Source: Corythucha ciliata
Lineage: Eukaryota; Arthropoda; Insecta; Hemiptera; Tingidae
Length of the DNA: 64,000 bases
Direction: 5' to 3'
Assembly: GCA_038030265.1 (NCBI GenBank)
Contig: CM075943.1
Coordinates: 8,432,001 to 8,496,000, forward strand
This document shows positions 55,501 to 64,000 of this stretch, piece by piece; positions within the stretch are counted from its first letter, which is position 1; each line of letters begins with the position of its first letter. The translations under genes and the position numbers were made by a program. Under the pieces are notes generated by a model that saw only the letters and a program-made list of their open reading frames with translations, searched no databases and was not told the DNA's origin.

Positions 55501-58500
55501 CCTCATTCTTAATTTTCTAAAATAGGCTGAACTTCGTTGTAAAAACTGTTAGGAACGTCTCGCGAATTTGGGGATAGTTGTCTCGTGTGGAACAATATCG
55601 CTGCCGTCGGAGTTGTTCTGCTGGGACGAAGAGTAGTCCAACTGGCCAACTTTTGGGTCCTATTTAGAAAATCCCTGCCCGTCCTGTGAGCGTGTTCCGC
55701 GAATCTCCGCCATGCTAAAGCCCCGTACAGAACCCAAGGATGCTGACAAAGCATCCATTTCAGGTGAACGCCCAAATTATATCCACCACTCACACTGATA
55801 TCAGACCCTCGAGCCCTCGAGTCCTTTCCTACAGTCATCCTGATCCGCCAAGAATTGACAATCTCGAGATCAAGAGACTGTTTCGGGGGGAGGGGGAGGT
55901 CCCCTTTCGGCCCTATCCATCACTTTCACGCAGTGTCCCACGCCACCACGGCCTTCATCCATTCTCAACCCCCCCCCTCCCCGCCGAATGTGAATTTACA
56001 CTCGAGAAACTGATCATATTTTCTCCTTCTTCTTTGGAACTAATTACAACCGTTTATAAGCATTTAAGCATTTTTTGGATGCAATTGGGCCTCATGTTCA
56101 ACACCTTGCGTCTGCTTACAAAACAACTGAGGGTTGTTTAGGGGCACAAGAGACCCTGTACTGTTTGGACCCGAAATGCATCAATAAATGCTTATAATAA
56201 ATAGTTGTCATTAAAGTTCCAAAGAAAAATAAAGGAGAATACAATGAATTACAAGAATTCAGCCAGGGGGGGGGGGCAGAGATGAATACGTGGGCCTTTT
56301 TTAATCGGTTCGTAGCTTCTTGATCTCGTAATGTACATGACTTTTTGCCCCAAACTGACAAACCAACAATACTGAGCCTAGCCAATGCCTCGCGTCGATG
56401 GCGTTTGACTGTTCGCCTATTCGGCCGGTGAAACCAAAAGTTTCTTCTCTCCAGAAGAACTCTTTTATCCCAGGACAGTGGCGGCCATTCCAAAGATTTC
56501 GACGTGGGGGAGGGGGTTTTTTGACACCCCTCTCCCCTCCCCAGTGACATCCTATTGAGCCCTACATTGGAGTTAGTTAACAGCTCCCTCAATCATAGGA
56601 CTGATCTGGTGGTCAAGTAGGTATGGAGGGGTGTAAATTGAAATAACACAGGTGGTATCCGCGTGACAACCATGTTGATTGTGAAAGGATAACGCCGATT
56701 ATCCAGTCACAAGCCATTAGATCCCCTCCCCCCCATTCATTGTCAGTTTTTCTCGATCTTTCGTTGTAATTCTGTTTGCATCGAGCAGTCATTTTCTTCC
56801 TCTATCCAGATCATTTTTCGTTTTCTTCATCTTTCCAAAGATTAAATGAATTATTATTATTGTTCATTTGTTCCGTTTTTTCCCAAACTTTTTTTTTTTC
56901 AAGTTCGCATGCAAGTATTATGATACGTCCCTGAGGGGGCTACAAGAGAAAAAAATTTTAGCACACTTCCTGAAATCACTTTAAGAAGCCGTGCCCTAGG
57001 GATATTTAACACAAAAAAAGTACGAAATTGCCCTGAAAAAAAACAAAGGCAATACGGTTTTTCTAACTGTCGCGTTCCAGGCAAATAATTAAAAGTTAGC
57101 GTTGTACTAACATTGAGCAAAAAATAGACCTTGTCCGACCGGTTTGTCTTCCGAGGAAGTAACCTTAAGAAACGTACAAAGAATTTGCGGTTTAGAGCCC
57201 TGGAGTTTTCATGAAAATTGGGACATTCCGGATACCAAAAGATGAAGAGTATCAATTTAAAGGAGGAAATGAACGAGGAATGAGGCTATAGTCGAAGGTC
57301 ATTGATGAAAACTGAAATGATTTTTTTTTTTTATACACAAAGAGATTAAAATCTTAACGAAGGCCACGCACAGATTTCACAATTATTGAATTCCAACTAT
57401 CGGGAAAAAGTTAATTAGTCCTTATAGGGCCGTTATTTGTGTCAAAGCTGCCTACCCATAGGAGAGAATAATTTAAGGCCCGTATGCCAAGTCGTTCCTC
57501 GAATTTTCCTGAACCTCAAAGCTCCCTCCCAAACTGGAAAAATTATAAAAATAACATGTGATTCTACAGTTTGCGAGGAAGGTTGGAGTCGAGGAAATTT
57601 CGAGGAAAGACTTAGCATACGGGCCTAAATATCCAAACAATAATTACCACTTGTCTTATCTGTTCTTACGTTTTGCCACTCGTCTTAGCTACAAATTGAA
57701 TACAATGTTGTTCGCGTGTAGTTATTTTTATATCTCAAATTTTATCGTTTACACTTTGTATCCACGGTATCTTCTTGAACCTTGTACCAGTTTCAACACT
57801 TCTCCAGAGGTTTGCACTCTTTAAGTGTTTCATTATTTAGAGAAATTTTTTGGGTATGTGGGGAAGAAATGAAAGTAACAAAGAGAAAGTATTGTGCAAG
57901 GCGAAAAAAAAATAATTGCAGAGTGGTAGTGGTGGAAAGCGTTTTTCTAGAAATACCCCCCCCCCTCCCCTTGAACAGACCAAAATGACAAAGTACCGTC
58001 TCTCTGCCCCGAGAATATTAACCCTTTTTTTTCACGTATGACTCAAGGGTGTGGGTACTTCTGCAAAAACAAAAGTTATTCTCTCCTATTTAACGTTAAT
58101 AATTAATATTGTGTCTTTTAATGAACCTTCAACGCTATTTTTGCTTCAAAGAAAACTACTCGATGGGGGTACTTAACGTTTAGTTGTAGTGAGGCAGTCT
58201 TAAGGAGAGGGGAAGGGGTGCTCGTTTAAAAAGAATTAAGTAATCGGGAAAAGAAGGGGAATTGTTTTTGTGCAACAACCTCTCCTAGAGGATAGGCTTT
58301 CGCCTCTACTCATCTCGAAAAGGTCCCTTCCTTTTCCTTTTCAAGAGAGCGAAAACCAGTTGTGATGAAACTTTGAAAAAAAAAAGGAGTTCGCCACTTT
58401 AATTGCGCAATTTCGCCATCTTTCGCCGTTTCTTTCTCCTTGTCTATCTCTCTCACTCTCACCTGTGTGAGTTCACGGCCATAAGCGTCCCCTGACACTC

Positions 58501-61500
58501 ATTATTTCCGTTTGACTTGACGGCTTAAATTGCTTATTTAAATTAAAAAATCACGTTTCTGAGGTCTCTTGATATATTGCACCCCCTCCCTCTTCCAAAA
58601 AATATTTTATATATGACGTGATTGTCGTTAAGGAGGATTTGTTTTATTACTCTGTCGTGCTAGAAATTGACGGCTGTTTTTATACAAACATTCACATTAG
58701 CACGATTGACACTAAATTTGACGGTAAATAAAATCATTTTCGTTATTAAATTACAGGTTCCAAAGTTATTTTGAAATCCGTCAGTGGTCGGCTCAAATCT
58801 GGCGAACTCACGGCAATTATGGGCCCCTCGGGGGCCGGAAAGTCCACGCTACTCAACATCCTCACTGGATACAAGTACGTGTTTCAACACCCCCACCACC
58901 CATCGTCATCTATAACTATATATTTTTTTTTTTCTGCAGGGTATCCGGAATGGAAGGATCCATAACAATCAATGGCACGGAAAGGGATCTGTCGCAATTT
59001 GCCAAGTTGTCGGCATACATTATGCAGGACAATCAATTGCACGGAAATTTATCGGTTCAAGAGGCGATGAACGTCGCTACGGCTCTTAAATTGGGGAGAA
59101 GCATTAAAAAAGACGAAAAAGAACAAGTTGTGAGTTGATGTAACTCTGTCTCTTATGACCTGATTTCTAGAGCTAAGAGAATTCTCCTTGGAGCTAATTG
59201 TCAATCCAACTATTGCCAATTATTTTTGTTCCAAACGGTAGAAAAATTACAATAGAGGCCCCGTGACCCAATCAAGTCCACGTAAGATCAAATAGGACGC
59301 TCGTTAAAATCATTATTGTTTCACAGTGGTTGGCTGACAATAATGTGTCAAACCCGGAACCGTTTCACAGATTATCACAGTTAGAACTAGCATAAACCCC
59401 TGCATTTGGCTTTCCCACGCTTTTCGACGTCAAATAACAATTTTGACGGTCACCAAAACTAAATATACCAGCCTCAATATTTGTGTGTTTTTTTAAAGGT
59501 TACGTAATGTCTCTAGACAGAAACTTTCACATTTAGTCTTTACTACAGATTTTTCCCCTCTTTCATTCCACACATCTATTACGTGTGTTTTTTTTTTTTT
59601 TTGTGACAGATTCAAGAAATTTTGGAGACTTTGGGCCTACAAGAACACTCGAAAACTATGACGTCCAATTTATCCGGAGGTCAAAAGAAAAGACTGTCGA
59701 TCGCCCTCGAACTAGTGAACAATCCGCCCATTATGTTTTTCGACGAGCCGACGAGGTATTTTAATCAAAAAAATAAAAAATACGACGGACGCAATTATTG
59801 CATACGCTTCGTATCTATTACCATTGAGTTTTTTTTACTAATCTTATCTCAGTGGGTTTACATTTCCTCGTTTTTGTGACCTCATGACATCAAAGGCAGC
59901 GAACTGAGAAAGAAAGGAAAACAGAGAAATTATTTTGTGACTAAACGCCTTGGTGTAAGCTGATGTTTCGGCTTATTATTTCAGGGAGAAAAACAAGTGA
60001 TTTTCTTCTTTTCCACTCTTCTATTTCTAGACGCCGATTTATTCATATTGTCACTTAGCCTGTGGAATCGACTATTGTCTCAGCCGCTTATCCACTTCTC
60101 AGGAGTCACTGTTTTTTCTTCCGATTTGCAAGCAAGACACATACAAATTACAAAGTTCTTTTTCGGATATTACGGTTATCTCATGTCCTGAGGCGAACAA
60201 TTTGTCTTGTATGGTGGGGGGGGGGGTCAGGGAACTACCTAAGTTGGAACTATCGATTTTACCATCAGAAGCTGACGATGAATTAACTAAAATATGCAAT
60301 AATTTATGCAAAATATCCTGTTTTCTCCTCAAAAACACAGACAATATTGGCCGCAGGAGCACTGAAAATTATCCATCCCACTTCCCAACAGTAATTTAGG
60401 TCGGAGGGGAAGGCGTCCACTTTGTTCAAATCTTTCTTTTTTCGGTTTCTAGGACCCAAACTTTTGGCTTCTTAGAAACTTTTAAATTGAAGATTTGGAT
60501 GGCTCCAAATTGAAATTGCATATCTTCTAGCTACTAATTGACTTCGTAATTTAATTTCTCTTACCGATTTTATAATTTTTATGTATTTCTCAGTGGACTA
60601 GACAGTTCTTCGTGCTTCCAATGTATTTCCCTCTTGAAGTGTCTCGCTCGGGGTGGTCGAACCATCATCTGCACTATACATCAACCCTCTGCCCGACTGT
60701 TCGAAATGTTCGACCACTTGTATACACTTGCCGAAGGACAGTGCGTTTACCAAGGCTCAACTCAACAACTCGTTCCATTTATGGCCACGCTTGGACTCGT
60801 GTGCCCTTCGTACCACAATCCAGCTTCATTCAGTAAATTTTTGTTTACATCTGTTGCTTCCCCCCCCCCCAAATATTTTTTTCTCTACCCCCCCCCCCAT
60901 CATTATTCTTTTCTACAGTAATTGAAGTGTCCTGCGGTGAATACGGTGACTACGTCAAAAAATTAGTTCAAGCCATTCAAAACGGTAAAGCGGACATTCA
61001 AGCCGGTAAACCGTTCCCGCAGGCCGAGAATTTGAACAACGTCGACGCCGACAAAAAGTTGAACAACGTCAACGAGGCTCAACAGCAAGCCCAGTCGAAT
61101 GAAGCGGCGGCGGCCGCCGCGTTGCTCAGCTACGCGACAAATGACATCGCGAAAGATGAGCCTCAGAAAAGTGCGTTAAAGTCCCCCCACCACCACCACC
61201 ACAACCACAGTCCGTTACAATTTTTCAAGTGTTATTTAATTTATTCCTCAGGTGGTGACAGTGTTTTAATACCGATGGAACCGGTCAAAGCTGACGGCGA
61301 AAAACCTGGCGTTATGGATACACTATTGGAAAATCCTTTCCCCAAAGGTCAAAAACGTTACGGAACCTCCGAATGGGACCAATTTTGGATTGTACTTAAA
61401 CGGACTCTGTTATTTTCACGACGAGACTGGGTAAAGTTCGCTGTAAATGCATCACATTTAGCTGATTTTTCATTTATTTTTGTCTGGTATTCATAGACAC

Positions 61501-62389
61501 TTATGTACCTTCGACTTTTCGCGCATATTCTTGTGGGGTTCCTTATCGGCGCTTTGTACTACGATATTGGTAACGATGGAGCTAAAGTTCTTAGTAATCT
61601 GGGATTCCTTTTCTTCAACATGTTATTCCTTATGTACACATCGATGACTATCACGATTCTTTCATGTAAATATTTTCTTATTGTCCTCTTGATGGTTTTA
61701 AATAACGTTTTGTGCATATTTTCAGTCCCTCTTGAAATGCCAGTGTTGATTAAAGAAAATTTCAACCGCTGGTATTCATTGAGGTCGTACTATATGGCGA
61801 TCACAGTGTCCGACCTTCCGTTTCAAGTAAGTTTTTGTCCTTTGTTTGTTGTCACTCGTTTTACTGAGTTTATTCATTTTTCCCTCAGGCCATCTTTTGC
61901 TTCATGTACGTCTCGATCGTCTACTACCTGACGTCGCAGCCCCCTGAACTCTACAGGTTCGGCATGTTCGTCTCCGCCTGTCTACTCATCTCATTCGTCG
62001 CACAGTCCGTTGGTCTTGTCGTCGGCGCCGCCATGAACATACAAAACGGCGTCTTTCTTGCCCCAGTCATGTCAGTTCCCTTTTTACTCTTCTCCGGCTT
62101 TTTCGTCTCCTTTGACGCCATACCCGTCTACCTACGGTGGATCACCTACCTGTCGTACATCCGCTACGGTTTCGAGGGCACCGCCCTCTCGACCTATTCA
62201 TTCGGTCGGGAGAAATTGAAATGTTCCCAAGTGTACTGCCACTTTAAATCCCCCAAAACCACTTTGGAAGAACTCGATATGCTCGACGCCGACTTCGTTC
62301 TAGACATTGTCGCCCTCGTCGTCATTTTTATCGTTCTCAGGGTTTCCGCGTTTCTCTTCCTCAGGTGGAAATTAAACTCGCAACGCTAA
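52532..62389 (+). CDS. ABC transporter half-molecule, ABCG1/ABCG4 type
   Basis: Ten exons (52532-52703, 58757-58874, 58940-59129, 59610-59755, 60594-60832, 60919-61170, 61252-61430, 61497-61665, 61726-61826, 61889-62389) encode 688 residues, the size of ABCG1 (678). The nucleotide-binding domain comes first, as in all ABCG proteins: Walker [10 protein letters not shown] (80-88), signature LSGGQ (181-185), Walker [10 protein letters not shown] (200-208), D-loop SGLDSSS and switch His238 in [12 protein letters not shown] charged Ala/Gln/Asn-rich linker (about 290-385) precedes six membrane helices from about 433, with [15 protein letters not shown] and YIRYGFEG near the end. ABCG1/4 proteins dimerise and export sterols or lipids; the substrate here is unknown. 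Intron 1 is 6 kb. Confidence 0.95.
56018..56242. mobile_element. Palindromic element in ABCG intron 1
   Basis: Left arm tattttctcc followed by ttctttggaact and tttataagcattt is mirrored on the right by aaatgcttata, agttccaaagaa and ggagaata. Arms are about 60-70 bp with several mismatches. No coding capacity. Confidence 0.6.
57474..57628. mobile_element. Palindromic element with TTAGGCCCGTATGC ends
   Basis: The left end taaggcccgtatgcc and right end gcatacgggcctaa are inverted copies. The pairing continues through 'cctcgaattttcct' and 'aggaaatttcgagg' to cccaaactg/cagtttgcg. About 155 bp, no target duplication confirmed. Confidence 0.6.
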
Positions 62390-64000
62390 TGAATCTAATT
62401 ATTCTTGTAAGCTAAAGAATCAGGAATCAAATTTTAACTTATTTAATTATAGGCCCACTACACAGATGGCGGTCCTTCATAAGAACAAATCAAAAAAAAC
62501 CTTATTTAAGTGCCTTTTTTCCTGTCAATCAAGAAGCCAATGCATTCCATTTAAAAAGGCCAGCCTGTGATAAATTTATCCCCTCCCTGCCGTACCTCTT
62601 GGCTAAATTCGAACAAAAAAGTGGGTCGCATTTAATTATTGCTCAACGACAATTTATCCATGACCTAGGAGCTACTATTTATCTTTAATTGCACCAAGAT
62701 TGCCCCTAAGCGAAACCAAAACACACTGGAAATTTTAACAACCATCGCGTCCTCCGTTTTCACAAAAATCAAATTATTTTTCTTGTTTTTACTTTTAAAA
62801 ATGTCTATTTTTATCCTTTAATTTAGGAGCGTAGCCTAAAACGGGAAATGATTTTTTGATTATTCGCGGTTAGGTTTAACTTAGGATGTATTTTTTAGAT
62901 GTACTATTGTTGTGATAGAAACAAATTGTCAAATTGTTATTACTATAAATTTATTTGTATCTATTATTTTAATTTGACTTCCCCTAGTTGTTTTTAATTG
63001 AGGGGCTGGGTTGCTCTCTGGCTCAAATCTGGCGGACTCACGTCAATTATGGTGCCCTCGGGGCGGGGGGGTGGATGCTTTTTTATACGTTTCAAGTAAC
63101 AGGGGTTGTCAACGCGATTTAATGAAGTCAGGATCCAATAGTCAGTTGGAGGAGCGCCACTTGGTTTCGGCCGATTTTTTCTCTACACCAGAGCGGGCAA
63201 CCAAGGCCCGCCTGCGTCGAGGCTCATCCTTAGGACTATCGATTTAGTGGCCGCAGTCCACGGGAAAAAATTCGCACGACTCCTAAAAATGAGTCAACGC
63301 AACCAAAACGCCGGAATCATAGAGGCTATAAGGAGCAGAAATGTCCACATTATGTTGCCATTACGCGGCAGAAGCTGTGTCTGTCACTCATTTATTATGG
63401 CCCCACCCCATCCGGTTCGACTCTGAGGAAAAATTAAACCCTAAAGGCACACTATCAGGTTCGAACAGTAAAGATAATTTATTAGGTGAATTGTGACCTT
63501 CCTGTAAGAATCTTTCCGGGGGGGGGGCTATAGTCAGCCTCTTGGGAAGGTTGATCGATTTCCTTTGAAGGTCACCCATTCATGTCCCACTTTGCACAGA
63601 CCGAACGATCAGAATATGGGTCAAAACTACAGTTTTTCCGGCCAATTCGACTTCCCGATTTTTTGTACTTAGACTCTGCTACGGTGGCAGAACAAGCCAT
63701 CAAAATTTGGTGACGATCCGGCAATTTGCTAACCCCCTTTATCCCCGCACCAAAAATCAGGCCAGTCGGAACACTTTATGGAGAGTTATGGGCTGGTCCG
63801 CAGAATTCTCGTAGGAGGATCCCTAAATGGTCAATCCATTGGAGCAAAAATTATTACTCGGGTCTGCATTCCTCGAAGAACTTTGTTCCAACGGCTCGAC
63901 CACCACAATCCCATGACAGATAGACAGACGAATCTTCTCATTTATGCCCAGCTAAGGGGCACAATTTTCTGGGGGCTGGAACGGGACTGAGGGTGGAATT
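62390..64000. other. ABCG 3' flank and intergenic DNA
   Basis: A probable ABCG 3' untranslated region is followed by a decayed Walker A exon copy (63021-63060). The 25-bp phrase at 63784-63808 is also at 39991-40015. A G run is at about 63521-63528. No intact gene follows before the window ends. Confidence 0.5.
63021..63060 (+). pseudogene. Decayed copy of the ABCG Walker A exon
   Basis: Thirty-six of 40 bases match ABCG exon 2 (58791-58830), starting gctcaaatctggcg. The frame would read KSGGLTSIMVPSG and then RGGG, so the Walker A lysine and serine are lost. The match stops abruptly on both sides and no acceptor or donor is kept. It is most simply the remnant of a second, tandem ABCG gene or of a local duplication. 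Confidence 0.6.

Larger units (their letters stand above)
52704..58756 (+). other. ABCG intron 1 (6 kb)
   Basis: This intron contains two inverted-repeat elements (56018-56242 and 57474-57628), several G/C runs (about 53352-53362, 54055-54065, 56268-56276 and 57956-57964) and AT-rich unique sequence. The open frames inside it (up to 158 residues at 56116-56592, minus) resemble no family. Enhancers or alternative first exons could lie here but cannot be seen by reading. Confidence 0.6.

Noticed and set aside
55509..56592. Opposing frames of 109, 133 and 158 residues in ABCG intron 1
   Set aside because: They overlap palindromic DNA and G/C runs, and none shows a domain or splice connection.

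Overview
The window is a piece of an invertebrate nuclear genome, most likely an arthropod and possibly a crustacean. Seven genes can be read. All are interrupted by GT-AG introns, most of them short (about 60-180 nt), and all encode animal-type proteins. The intergenic DNA is AT-rich. It is crowded with palindromic transposon remnants, strongly diverged short tandem repeats and an unusual number of pure G or C runs. I cannot name the species from the sequence alone.

Layout. 1-6.5 kb is non-genic; it holds a diverged minisatellite and, at 4.0-5.4 kb, a PIF/Harbinger-type element nested in a 139-bp MITE. 6.5-8.3 kb holds an unidentified minus-strand exon, head to head with KRR1 (pre-rRNA processing). 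10.8-11.8 kb is a TLC-domain membrane protein (TLCD5/TMEM136 type). 15.5-17.0 kb is mitochondrial NAD-isocitrate dehydrogenase alpha (IDH3A). 21.3-23.8 kb is an eleven-exon MANEC + LDL-receptor class A membrane protein (LRP11-like). 25.7-29.0 kb, minus strand, is checkpoint kinase Chk1; a short copy of the start of its last exon lies just downstream.

29-40.9 kb has no recognised gene. It contains minisatellites and a hAT element with an 8-bp target duplication that landed inside a foldback element. 40.9-42.1 kb, minus strand, is the ubiquitin-L40 fusion gene (UBA52/RpL40), head to head with a secreted RNase T2 gene (42.5-47.8 kb). The 4.2-kb second intron of the RNase gene carries a 1.28-kb near-perfect palindrome. 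47.8-52.5 kb is non-genic. 52.5-62.4 kb is an ABCG1/ABCG4-type half transporter with a 6-kb first intron, followed at 63.0 kb by a decayed copy of its Walker A exon.

The genes are functionally unrelated housekeeping and membrane or secreted genes, as is usual in animal chromosomes; I see no operon-like or pathway cluster. What is unusual lies between them: nested insertions whose order can be read from target duplications, several hairpin families, and the tandem-repeat landscape.
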